From an uncultured Paracoccaceae bacterium (GTDB taxonomy: Bacteria > Pseudomonadota > Alphaproteobacteria > Rhodobacterales > Rhodobacteraceae): a DNA stretch of 51,318 nt. Shown here piece by piece: positions 9,678 through 18,065 of the stretch. A model generated the notes under the pieces. The model was not told where the DNA came from, did no database searches, and saw only the letters and a list, made by a program, of their open reading frames with translations. Where the stretch lies: the NCBI GenBank assembly GCA_937920555.1, contig CAKZTM010000022.1, forward strand, positions 1 to 51,318. The letters run 5' to 3'. Positions within the stretch are counted from its first letter, which is position 1; each line of letters starts with the position of its first letter. The position numbers and the translations under genes are program-made.

Positions 9678-10991
9678 TTAACGTTTGATATTTGTGGTCT
9701 CTTGAAGCATTTCATCGACCGTCTGGATCACCTTCGCATTCGACGAATACGCACGTTGGGTCTGGATGAGTTGTGTCAACTCCCCCGCGATGTCGGTGGT
9801 GGATTCCTCTCTGGCAAAGCCAATCGTGGACCCCGTTGGTCCGTCGCCAGCATCCCAAAGATAAAACGGGCCTGAGTCAGGCGAAACACCGAAAGACTGG
9901 TTGTCTAGAGAGTTTAGACCATTGGGGTTGGCCACAGACGCCAGCGGAACCTGATATATCACATTGGAATATCCGGTATCATAGAGCGCATTGATGTAGC
10001 CATTTTCATCAATCTCCACCGCAACCAGCGAGCCCACAGCAGAGCCGTTCTTAGTCACAGAGGTCGGAGAGAACGAAGCCGAAAGCTGTGTGAGATGTGA
10101 CGACGTTCCGGGAATACCGATCTCGATATCAATTGGACCGCCGTTTACCTGAATACTGGCAAGGCCCGTGGTAAGATCATAAGATGCGGTCGCCGGGCCG
10201 TTTGTGTTCACCGAAGCGATTGCCCCACCGGACGCTGAGGTCGCATCGAACAAAACCGTAAAGTCGCCAACAACGGCACCACCGGAATCGCTATCTGTCA
10301 GCACCATGTTCCATTGGTTCTGTGTACCGGCAGGTGGAACAGAAGGTGTAAATGTGGCATCAAGCGTCTGTGCCGCGCCCAAATTATCATAATATTCAAT
10401 CCCAATGGAAAAAGGCGTGCCCGGCGCCCCAGGCTGGGTAGAGGTCGCAGGCAAGTTCACGCCCAAACTGATCGCGTCAGTACGGTTAGCGGCAAACTGA
10501 TTGTATTGGATTTCAACTGGAACCAAGCCCGAGACACTGTCTCTTGACTGCGAAGGAATATTGCCATTCGCATCGGCAGCCCACCCTAGCAAAACCATTC
10601 CCGACTGCGTTCGAACGACACCATTGCTGTCGGGCTTGAACGACCCCGTCGTGACAAGCTGAAGCGGCAGGTTACCAGTGCCATTATTGTTATCGATCGC
10701 TGAAATCGGTGTGACGGGAAGCATTCCCTTGCCCCCAATGGCAATATCAAGAGAATTCGTCGTGGTCGAAAGTGACCCTTGGCTATCAACCTGCCGGAAC
10801 GCGGTCGCACGTACACCGCCGGATGTGTAGGCCCCTTCCCGTGACGTGAGCGCTACGGACGAAAAATCAACATCAGCTCTTTTATATCCGTACGTCTTGG
10901 AATTGGAGATATTATCAGAAATTGCCGCAAGTTTGCTGGCATTCACATTTAGCCCGGTAACACCAGCGTTCAACGAAGATGATATTGTCAT
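9678..10991 (-). CDS. flgE: Flagellar hook protein
   Basis: FlgE polymerises into the curved hook. The 437-residue protein has the N-terminal motif LNAGVTGLNVNASKLAAISD followed by NISNSKTYGYKRADV, a central Gly/Ser/Thr-rich beta region (about 90-350), and the C-terminal helix ELTQLIQTQRAYSSNAKVIQ with TVDEML. Start ATG 10991, with an 87-base gap after motB. It could be mistaken for another hook-basal body protein, but length, domain order and the following flgK-flgL support FlgE. Confidence 0.93.
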   Translation of the reverse strand: MTISSSLNAGVTGLNVNASKLAAISDNISNSKTYGYKRADVDFSSVALTSREGAYTSGGVRATAFRQVDSQGSLSTTTNSLDIAIGGKGMLPVTPISAIDNNNGTGNLPLQLVTTGSFKPDSNGVVRTQSGMVLLGWAADANGNIPSQSRDSVSGLVPVEIQYNQFAANRTDAISLGVNLPATSTQPGAPGTPFSIGIEYYDNLGAAQTLDATFTPSVPPAGTQNQWNMVLTDSDSGGAVVGDFTVLFDATSASGGAIASVNTNGPATASYDLTTGLASIQVNGGPIDIEIGIPGTSSHLTQLSASFSPTSVTKNGSAVGSLVAVEIDENGYINALYDTGYSNVIYQVPLASVANPNGLNSLDNQSFGVSPDSGPFYLWDAGDGPTGSTIGFAREESTTDIAGELTQLIQTQRAYSSNAKVIQTVDEMLQETTNIKR

Positions 10992-11078
10992 TTAGCTGCC
11001 TTCTTTGATTTGACTGGCTGTATTATTCACGTTTGTCCTTAACGCCCCGATAAAAATTCATGATTAATACGGACAATT

Positions 11079-11945
11079 TTAGCGGAGCAGAATGATCTCA
11101 ACGCGGTTATTGCGGATGTCCGTAGCACTCTCAAAAGATGGTTCTTGATCCGCCTGCCCGGTCACGCGCGCAATCCGATTGCTCTTCAAATCATGAGACA
11201 AAAGCATGCGCCGCAAAGCATGCGCGCGATTGGAGGACAGCTGCCAATTCGGATTTTCATCAAGATCAAGAACCGGTTGAAAGGAGTGGCCCGAAAGGGC
11301 GACACGATTGCGGACTGTTTTTACGACCTTCGAAATAACATCCACCAACTTCGAAAATTCTTCCGTCGGCGTGTCGGATCCATCCTCGAAAAGGCGCGCA
11401 CCTTCCTGATCAAACAGCTCAATAACCAGCCCCTCATCAGTCAGGCGCGTTCGAACGTGCTGCAATAATGGGTTATCGATCTCGCTTTCCCCCGAAGAAC
11501 CGGTCAGCAACCCTTCCAAAAGCTCAAACTCTTCATCTTCGCGGGTAATCGCGGTGCCCAAACTTTCCGATGAATTGACGTCATCGTCATTCGCCTCAGA
11601 CGAAGACGTACCGGTTTCCCCCTTGGCCTCGTCTTCATCAGTGGGCGAAAGATCCGACGCACCCCGACCGGCCTGCGGCAGATTGACCTCGGCAAAAACA
11701 GTTTCACCACCGAACGGACCGTTGCCACCCCCAGAAGTTCTGTGAATTGGGATCGTTGGACTAAAATAATCCGCGAGACCCTTGCGCTGTTTCTCGGTAG
11801 TGGCATTCAACAACCACATAAGAAGAAAGAACGCCATCATGGCCGTCACAAAATCCGCATAGGCCACCTTCCACGCGCCGCCGTGATGACCACCCCCGGC
11901 AACCACCTTCTTTTTCTTGATAACTGTAATATTTTGGTCGGCCAC
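11079..11945 (-). CDS. motB: Flagellar motor stator protein MotB
   Basis: MotB anchors the ion-conducting stator to peptidoglycan. The 288-residue protein has a lysine-rich cytoplasmic N-terminus and one membrane helix (about 28-47). The conserved ion-binding aspartate is D31 in AYADFVTAMMAFFLLMWLL. The C-terminal OmpA-like peptidoglycan-binding domain spans about 185-288 (VALSGHSFQ, LSSNRAHALRRMLL, NNRVEIILLR). The start is GTG 11945. An in-frame stop lies just upstream and no ATG is available. The centre (about 85-140) is acidic and low in complexity. No motA lies next to it, so the partner must be elsewhere. It follows hflX by 77 bases. Confidence 0.93.
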   Translation of the reverse strand: MADQNITVIKKKKVVAGGGHHGGAWKVAYADFVTAMMAFFLLMWLLNATTEKQRKGLADYFSPTIPIHRTSGGGNGPFGGETVFAEVNLPQAGRGASDLSPTDEDEAKGETGTSSSEANDDDVNSSESLGTAITREDEEFELLEGLLTGSSGESEIDNPLLQHVRTRLTDEGLVIELFDQEGARLFEDGSDTPTEEFSKLVDVISKVVKTVRNRVALSGHSFQPVLDLDENPNWQLSSNRAHALRRMLLSHDLKSNRIARVTGQADQEPSFESATDIRNNRVEIILLR

Positions 11946-12022
11946 AGCCCAGTTTCCCGATGATTACACCGGAGCAATGTCACAAGTTTATTTATATTGG
12001 GTTAGCAATCGCCACTGGCGGC

Positions 12023-13285
12023 TTATTGACTGCGCAAAGCCTCAAACTTTTGCTTCTCGGCCGTATTCCACCGCAGGGTCAATCGTCCAAAATCTTCATG
12101 CTGTTCTTCGGATACAACAAGATTATGACTGTAGAGCCAAGCCCGCAGCTTGCCCTCCGCCGCTGGTAAATCACACACTTCCGTGGTCGTGTCCCCTGAC
12201 AAAGATGTCTCAATTTGAAGCAATAATTCATCAAGCCCGTCTGACGTCTTCGCCGAGGTGAGCAAGGTGCGGTCCTGACGCTCCGCATGGGTCACGCGGG
12301 TTGAAAATTCGGTTTCAGTTAACAAATCAGCCTTGTTCCAAACATGGATCATGTCGGAGCGCGCATCATCAGACACCCCCAACTCGCTCAGGACGGCTTT
12401 AACATTGCGTGCCTGAAAATCGGTCTCCGGGTGAGAGATATCTCGGACGTGAAGCAAAATATCCGCATCAAGAACCTCCTCCAATGTCGCTCTGAATGCC
12501 GCGACCAATTGTGTCGGCAGGTCCGAAATGAACCCAACCGTATCGGATAAGATCACTCGGCGGCCACTTGGAAGCTCAATGGCGCGCATGGTCGGATCAA
12601 GAGTGGCAAAAACCATATCCTTTTCCAACACATGCGCACCGGTTAACTTGTTGAAAATCGAAGACTTACCGGCATTCGTGTAGCCCACAAGGGCCACGAT
12701 AGGATAGGGGATTTTCTTGCGCGATGCACGGTGAAGCTCTCGCGTTTTCACGACCTTCTCCAACTGGCGCTTTAGGCGGATGATTGCATTATCAATGCCT
12801 CGGCGATCGGACTCGATCTGTGTCTCGCCCGGGCCGCCCATAAAGCCACCGCCGCCACGTTGCCGCTCAAGGTGGGTCCAACTTCGCACCAATCTGGATC
12901 TTTGATAAGTCAAATGCGCCAGATCGACCTGTAAAACGCCCTCTCTCGTTCGCGCTCTTTTGCCGAAAATTTCCAAAATTAACCCGGTTCGGTCAAGCAC
13001 CTTAACCTGCCAAGTTCGCTCCAGATTACGCTGCTGGATCGGGCTTAGCCCACCATTCAAAACCACCAAATCAATATCAAGTGACTTCAAATCCGCAGAA
13101 AGCTCTTTGACCTTGCCAGAGCCGAAATACTGCCCCGCATTGACCTTGGGCAGATTGACCTGGCGGGTTTCCACGACCTCAACATCCAAGGCCTCAACCA
13201 AGCTCAACGCTTCAGCAAGAGCATCACCTGTATCCCTCTGACCCGCAGAATTGGTCAGATTTGGTTGTAAAATACAGGTCCTCAT
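12023..13285 (-). CDS. hflX: GTPase HflX (ribosome-splitting factor)
   Basis: HflX is a ribosome-associated GTPase that splits stalled or stressed 70S ribosomes. The 420-residue protein has the HflX N-terminal domain with the glycine-rich RQRGGGGFMGGPGETQIESD. The G domain follows, with G1 GYTNAGKSS at 201-209, G2 FATLDPT, G3 DTVGFI and G4 NKAD. Start ATG 13285 lies 12 bases after the hfq stop, the usual hfq-hflX arrangement. It ends 77 bases ahead of motB. Confidence 0.96.
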   Translation of the reverse strand: MRTCILQPNLTNSAGQRDTGDALAEALSLVEALDVEVVETRQVNLPKVNAGQYFGSGKVKELSADLKSLDIDLVVLNGGLSPIQQRNLERTWQVKVLDRTGLILEIFGKRARTREGVLQVDLAHLTYQRSRLVRSWTHLERQRGGGGFMGGPGETQIESDRRGIDNAIIRLKRQLEKVVKTRELHRASRKKIPYPIVALVGYTNAGKSSIFNKLTGAHVLEKDMVFATLDPTMRAIELPSGRRVILSDTVGFISDLPTQLVAAFRATLEEVLDADILLHVRDISHPETDFQARNVKAVLSELGVSDDARSDMIHVWNKADLLTETEFSTRVTHAERQDRTLLTSAKTSDGLDELLLQIETSLSGDTTTEVCDLPAAEGKLRAWLYSHNLVVSEEQHEDFGRLTLRWNTAEKQKFEALRSQ

Positions 13286-13297
13286 GGATGATTTATA

Positions 13298-13537
13298 TCA
13301 GTCCTCGCCGTCGCCGTCATAAAGTGAGATCGGCTGCGCCGGCATGATTGTTGAGATGGCATGCTTATACACCAACTGGCTCTGCCCATCGCGACGCAAC
13401 AGGATGCAAAACGGGTCAAACCAGGTGATCACGCCCTGAAGTTTCACCCCATTCACGAGGAAAGTTGTCAAAGGAACTTTGTTCTTTCGAACATGGTTCA
13501 GAAATGCATCTTGCAAGTTTTGCTTGTCGGCAGCCAT
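13298..13537 (-). CDS. hfq: RNA chaperone Hfq
   Basis: Hfq is the hexameric Sm-like RNA chaperone that pairs small RNAs with mRNAs. From ATG 13537 the protein has 79 residues. Sm1 includes [20 protein letters not shown] and [16 protein letters not shown]. Sm2 includes [10 protein letters not shown]. The frame stays open to a GTG at 13570, but the 11 extra residues do not fit family N-termini, so I chose ATG 13537. It lies between trkH and hflX as in related alphaproteobacteria. The 124 bases ahead of it are AT-rich and could hold a separate promoter. Confidence 0.97.
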   Translation of the reverse strand: MAADKQNLQDAFLNHVRKNKVPLTTFLVNGVKLQGVITWFDPFCILLRRDGQSQLVYKHAISTIMPAQPISLYDGDGED

Positions 13538-13661
13538 GTTTCTAGCTTTCTTTTTGGATGGGCTGACCACATCGGGACAGCCTCGCTCTTATATACCCTT
13601 GTACAAATGTGGTCTGTTCGGCGAAAAGTCCATAGGGATGTGAAAATTAACAAAATATTGA

Positions 13662-15161
13662 TCAAACCCGCCAGAGAGTGGCGTTTAAAAGTGCAATGAC
13701 CGCCAATATCTCCATGCGCCCGATGATCATCGCGATGTCGAGATACATTCGCGCATTGTCTGAGAGCTGGGAATAGCTTTCAATCTCGCCGCCAAACACC
13801 ACCGACAATGGACCTGTGTTGCTAAGGGCCGCAATTGTCAGGACGAAGGCGGATTCAAAACCAAGTCCACAAAGAGACAGCGCCAAACTGATCCCCGCAA
13901 TGCTCAAAATGAACAACATCACAAACATCCATGTGACATAGGCGCCTTCGCGCCGGATGTAGCGGGCATCTGCACCCGCCCCGGCAATGCTATGAGGATG
14001 CACCAACCGGGCAAGCTCACGTTCTCCGTGCTTGAGCAGGACATAGACGCGCAACAGCTTAATGCCACCGGCCGTGGTGGCGATACCGCCTCCCAAAACG
14101 GTCAGTGACAACAGGATCAACCCGGTACTGCTCAGATTTGCCCAGGCTTTGGCCAACCCCCACTGATCGCTTACAAATCCGGTCGTTGTCAAAAACGAGA
14201 TCGAGGTGAACAAACCACCCCACCAAGCATTAAACGCACGCCAAGGCGTAAAACTTGTGTCATCTGCGGCCAAGCCAACAAAATGGAACAGGAATAATAC
14301 GGTCGAAAAGACGACCGCGATGACCAGTGCAATCTTCACTTCCGGATCCTTAAAAATACTCTCTGTGCTTATTCTTTTTTGCCAGTTGAAAAACCGGTGC
14401 GACACCGCCAGCAAAAGAAACAACAAGATCACCATTTCGCCAAGCAGCCCGGAGGTACCTTGCTCCAGGCCGCCAACAGGTGACACACCACTGGTCGAGA
14501 TGATCGCCATAGCATGGCACAAGGCCACAAATCCGTCGTCCCCCAAAATAACAAGTGCGATGGTCAGCACAGCAGTTGTCATGACATATAGCGGACCAAT
14601 CCGGCGGACCGACCGAATGATCCGGTCGGACGGACCTATGGCCTTGCCCGCCTGCCCTGACGGGGTCGCACTGCCGCCTGCGCGCACCTCAAACCCACCC
14701 AGACTAAGCGGCTCCATAATCGAAATGGCAGCGGTCACAATCACAAAGCCGCCAAACCAAGCCACCACAGAGCGCCACAAATGAAGCGGCCGTGACAGAT
14801 CAGAGCCTTTGTCAAACAGGCTCGCGCCGGTCGTGGTAAAGCTCGACATCATTTCGAAATAGGCCTGACTTATGGAAATACCGGGCACCAAATTCGAAAA
14901 CGGCAAAGCGCAGACCAATGGCAGAAACAGATATGCCATCAAAAGCGTGATCAAATGCAGCCTGCCAGAGGATTTCGGCTTCCGGTTTAACATCGCAAGC
15001 GCGGTGATCAGGGTAATTGTAAACAACACCGCGCCACTGAACGTAAAAACCCGGGCCGCCTCAAAATCCCCAATCAAAAGCGCGTAGCCCGCCGGAACGA
15101 ACATCAACAGCGTCGTCGTCAGCAACAAATAAACAAACAAAGGCAGCGCGCGCATGTCCAT
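13662..15161 (-). CDS. trkH: Trk-type potassium uptake channel subunit
   Basis: TrkH is the membrane pore for potassium uptake and works with the TrkA gating ring. The 499-residue protein is strongly hydrophobic, with four filter-like loops: TTTGAS, STSGVSPVGG, TTTGFVSDQ and SNTGPLS. These correspond to the four pseudo-repeats of the family. Start ATG 15161 comes 2 bases after the trkA stop, so the two subunits are translated together. Confidence 0.95.
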   Translation of the reverse strand: MDMRALPLFVYLLLTTTLLMFVPAGYALLIGDFEAARVFTFSGAVLFTITLITALAMLNRKPKSSGRLHLITLLMAYLFLPLVCALPFSNLVPGISISQAYFEMMSSFTTTGASLFDKGSDLSRPLHLWRSVVAWFGGFVIVTAAISIMEPLSLGGFEVRAGGSATPSGQAGKAIGPSDRIIRSVRRIGPLYVMTTAVLTIALVILGDDGFVALCHAMAIISTSGVSPVGGLEQGTSGLLGEMVILLFLLLAVSHRFFNWQKRISTESIFKDPEVKIALVIAVVFSTVLFLFHFVGLAADDTSFTPWRAFNAWWGGLFTSISFLTTTGFVSDQWGLAKAWANLSSTGLILLSLTVLGGGIATTAGGIKLLRVYVLLKHGERELARLVHPHSIAGAGADARYIRREGAYVTWMFVMLFILSIAGISLALSLCGLGFESAFVLTIAALSNTGPLSVVFGGEIESYSQLSDNARMYLDIAMIIGRMEILAVIALLNATLWRV

Positions 15162-15163
15162 TG

Positions 15164-16540
15164 TCAGAAGAAATCGATTGAGACCTGAAACAGTTTTTCG
15201 ACCTGCGGGACATCCGCCGCCAAAACGAATACCGCCAACAGATCTCCCTCCTCCACGCGGGTCGATCCCGTGGGGCTAAACGTGTCTTTCCCCTTTTGAA
15301 TGCTCCCAACGATTGCGCCCGCGGGCCATTCTACATTTCGGATTTCCTTGCCTGCAATCGGCGAAGAGTTGAGCACTTGCGCCTCGATCACTTCTGCCTC
15401 CGCATCACCAACCGAATAAACCGCCCTGATCCGACCATGGCGAATGTGGCGCAAAATAGAGGATACTGTCGTTGCTCTGGGATTGATATAGGCATCAATT
15501 TTCAGCGGTTGGAGCAGACTAACCAGCGTCGGATCATTGACCAAGGACACCACCAGCGGCACACCAACGGCCTTGGCACGCGCGCTTGACAGAAGATTGG
15601 TCTTGTCATCATCCGTCACAGCCAAAACCGCGTCGGCGCGCTCGATATTGGCCTCCTCCAGAAGCGTCATGTCCAAACCGTCACCATGCAACACAATAGT
15701 GCGCTCCAAACTATCGGCGGCCTCTTCGGCGCATTCACGGTTTTTCTCAATAATCTTGGCCCGTATGCGGCGGTCGTCCGCTTCGAGCCTCGACGCAATA
15801 GCCCGCCCTACATTCCCGCCTCCGATAATGATGAACCGCTCGCTGCGCTGTTGAGACTTGCCAAAAATCTCCATTGTTCGGCGCACATCCTCAGCATCGG
15901 AAAAGACGTAGATATCATCACCGGCATAAAGCTGATCTTCTGGCTCAGGAATGAACAGGCGGCCTTCTCGGCGCACCCCCACCACAATCGCACGAAGCGT
16001 GGAAAAGAGCTCTGACAACTGCCGAAGCGGCGTGTTGAGCGCCGAACACGTGTCATCCAGCACAATTCCCAGCAGCTGCACCTTCCCGTCTAAAAACAGC
16101 TCCGTATCGAATGCCCGAGGGGCCGAGAGCCGCCGCATCGCGGCTTCCGCAACCTCTTTCTCAGGTGAAATGACAACATCAATCGGCATGTGATCACGCC
16201 GGTAGAGATCACTGTAAATCGCATTAAGGTAGGATTGTGAGCGCAACCGAGCGATCTTCCGCGGCACCGCAAAAACCGAATGCGCGACCTGACAGGTCAC
16301 CATGTTGACCTCATCAGAATGGGTGGCCGCGATGATCATATCCGTGTCGCGCGCGCCAGCCCGGTCCAACACATCCGGGTGAGAGGCAAAACCGGTGATC
16401 CCGGTTACATCCAAAGTATCGTTAATGGAACGAACAAGGGCGGGATTGTTGTCAACCACCGTGACATGATTGTCCTCGGTAGAAAGGTGGCTGGCGATTT
16501 GCCACCCAACCTGCCCTGCCCCACATATTATGATCTTCAT
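15164..16540 (-). CDS. trkA: Trk potassium uptake regulatory subunit (NAD-binding RCK protein)
   Basis: TrkA forms the cytosolic ring that gates TrkH in response to nucleotides. The 458-residue protein has two RCK units, each a Rossmann fold plus TrkA-C domain. The first nucleotide-binding motif is IIICGAGQVGWQIASHL at residues 2-18. The second is FIIIGGGNVGRAIASRL at about 235. Start ATG 16540 lies 70 bases after ntrX. Coupling of Trk genes to ntrYX is the usual arrangement in this order. Confidence 0.95.
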   Translation of the reverse strand: MKIIICGAGQVGWQIASHLSTEDNHVTVVDNNPALVRSINDTLDVTGITGFASHPDVLDRAGARDTDMIIAATHSDEVNMVTCQVAHSVFAVPRKIARLRSQSYLNAIYSDLYRRDHMPIDVVISPEKEVAEAAMRRLSAPRAFDTELFLDGKVQLLGIVLDDTCSALNTPLRQLSELFSTLRAIVVGVRREGRLFIPEPEDQLYAGDDIYVFSDAEDVRRTMEIFGKSQQRSERFIIIGGGNVGRAIASRLEADDRRIRAKIIEKNRECAEEAADSLERTIVLHGDGLDMTLLEEANIERADAVLAVTDDDKTNLLSSARAKAVGVPLVVSLVNDPTLVSLLQPLKIDAYINPRATTVSSILRHIRHGRIRAVYSVGDAEAEVIEAQVLNSSPIAGKEIRNVEWPAGAIVGSIQKGKDTFSPTGSTRVEEGDLLAVFVLAADVPQVEKLFQVSIDFF

Positions 16541-16610
16541 GCGTTGAGCTCCACGTTCTCTCTGGCCAAGCCACTAACACCGATATGCGCGATAGCCAAC
16601 GATGCAGAGT

Positions 16611-18032
16611 TCAGGTGATCTCTTCTTCCACCTGCTCGTCCAACTCCGCGATCCGTGCGCCTGATCTTGATGTGGTGATCACATTGAGCGACTTGAGCTT
16701 GCGGTGCAGAGCCGACCGCTCCATCCCCACAAAACTTGCGGTCCTGGAGATATTTCCACCAAATCGGTTAATTTGAGCAACCAAATACTCCCGCTCAAAC
16801 ATCTCACGGGCCTCGCGAAGCGGCAGACCTGAAACCGCCGCACTCAAGGTGATGCCCGTCGCCGTGCTGTCAGGTTCCGTACCAACGCCCGAGGCGATCT
16901 CAGAGGCATCAATCGTCTTCTCGTCGCCACCAAGGATCAAAACCCGCTCCAGCAGATTTTTCAACTGACGGACATTGCCGGGCCACCGCATCGTTTGCAG
17001 ATGCGCCAAGGCATCCTCAGACAACTTGCGAAGCTGTAGTCCCTGATCCTTGTTCAACTCCGAAATGAAGTAGTCGCACAACTCCGGAATATCGTCGCGC
17101 CGGGTTTCCAACGACGGCACCACAATCGGCACCACATTCAACCGGTGATACAAATCCTCGCGGAACCGATTGGCCTCCACTTCCGACGGCAAGTCTTTGG
17201 TGGACGCAGAAATGACCCGCACATCGACGCGAACCGTGTCAGAGCCCCCGACACGACTGAAGTTCTGATCCACCAGCACCCGCAGGATTTTCGCCTGCGT
17301 GCCCGGCGGCATGTCAGCCACTTCGTCAAAGAACAAAACACCGCCATGGGCTTGCTCAAAAAGACCCGGCTCATGACCGCGCTCTTCAGACTGACGCCCG
17401 AACAGAACCTCTTCCATACGGTCTGATTCAATGGATGCAGAGGTCACCGACACAAACGGCCCGTTGGCCCGGTCGGAATGAGAATGCAAATAGCGCGCCG
17501 CGATCTCTTTACCTGATCCCGGTGGGCCCGATAACATCACACGCCCGTTGGTCTTTGCGACCTTGTCCAATTGACTTTTGAGCGTCTTGAACGCCGCCGA
17601 ATTGCCCATCATCTTAGTGGCCGTGACGTCTTTCACCCGCAAGGACGCGTTTTCCCGGCGAAGACGGGACGCCTCCATGGCCCGGTTCACCACCACCAAA
17701 AGCTGATCAATATTGAAGGGCTTCTCGATGAAATCATAGGCGCCCTGCTTTACGGCCGCCACCGCAATTTCAATATTGCCGTGACCGGAAATGATCACAA
17801 CCGGAATGCCCGGATTGTCGATTTTCACCTTCTTGAGGATGTCGATACCATCCATGCGACTGTCTTTGAGCCAAATATCAAGAATAATCAGATCGGGCGG
17901 CTCGTTGTTGAGCTCTTTGAGGGTGGAGTCTGCATCCCAAGCTAAACGCGCCGAATGACCATCATCCCGCAGGATGTCACCCACCAATTCGCGAATGTCT
18001 TTCTCGTCATCAACGATGAGAATATCACCCAT
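16611..18032 (-). CDS. ntrX: NtrX response regulator, without a GAFTGA motif
   Basis: NtrX is the response regulator partner of NtrY, involved in nitrogen and redox control. The receiver domain spans 1-120 with phospho-acceptor D52 (LIILDIWLKD). The AAA+ domain has Walker A GPPGSGKE and Walker B GVLFFDEV. A Fis-type HTH lies at the end (GNISRTASFVGMERSALHRK). I chose ATG 18032 (473 residues) because GAGGAG lies 8 bases upstream. The open frame reaches a TTG at 18047. Between LFG and the Walker B strand, the loop that normally holds GAFTGA reads RQSEERGHEPG, so sigma-54 activation is not expected. It follows ntrY in the same operon. Confidence 0.93.
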   Translation of the reverse strand: MGDILIVDDEKDIRELVGDILRDDGHSARLAWDADSTLKELNNEPPDLIILDIWLKDSRMDGIDILKKVKIDNPGIPVVIISGHGNIEIAVAAVKQGAYDFIEKPFNIDQLLVVVNRAMEASRLRRENASLRVKDVTATKMMGNSAAFKTLKSQLDKVAKTNGRVMLSGPPGSGKEIAARYLHSHSDRANGPFVSVTSASIESDRMEEVLFGRQSEERGHEPGLFEQAHGGVLFFDEVADMPPGTQAKILRVLVDQNFSRVGGSDTVRVDVRVISASTKDLPSEVEANRFREDLYHRLNVVPIVVPSLETRRDDIPELCDYFISELNKDQGLQLRKLSEDALAHLQTMRWPGNVRQLKNLLERVLILGGDEKTIDASEIASGVGTEPDSTATGITLSAAVSGLPLREAREMFEREYLVAQINRFGGNISRTASFVGMERSALHRKLKSLNVITTSRSGARIAELDEQVEEEIT

Positions 18033-18065
18033 AAGTCTGCTCCTCAATTGTTCTGCAGGCGACGG

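Noticed and set aside
18033-18047. TTG 18047 as the ntrX start
   Set aside because: GAGGAG lies ideally placed before ATG 18032, and the receiver domain begins there.
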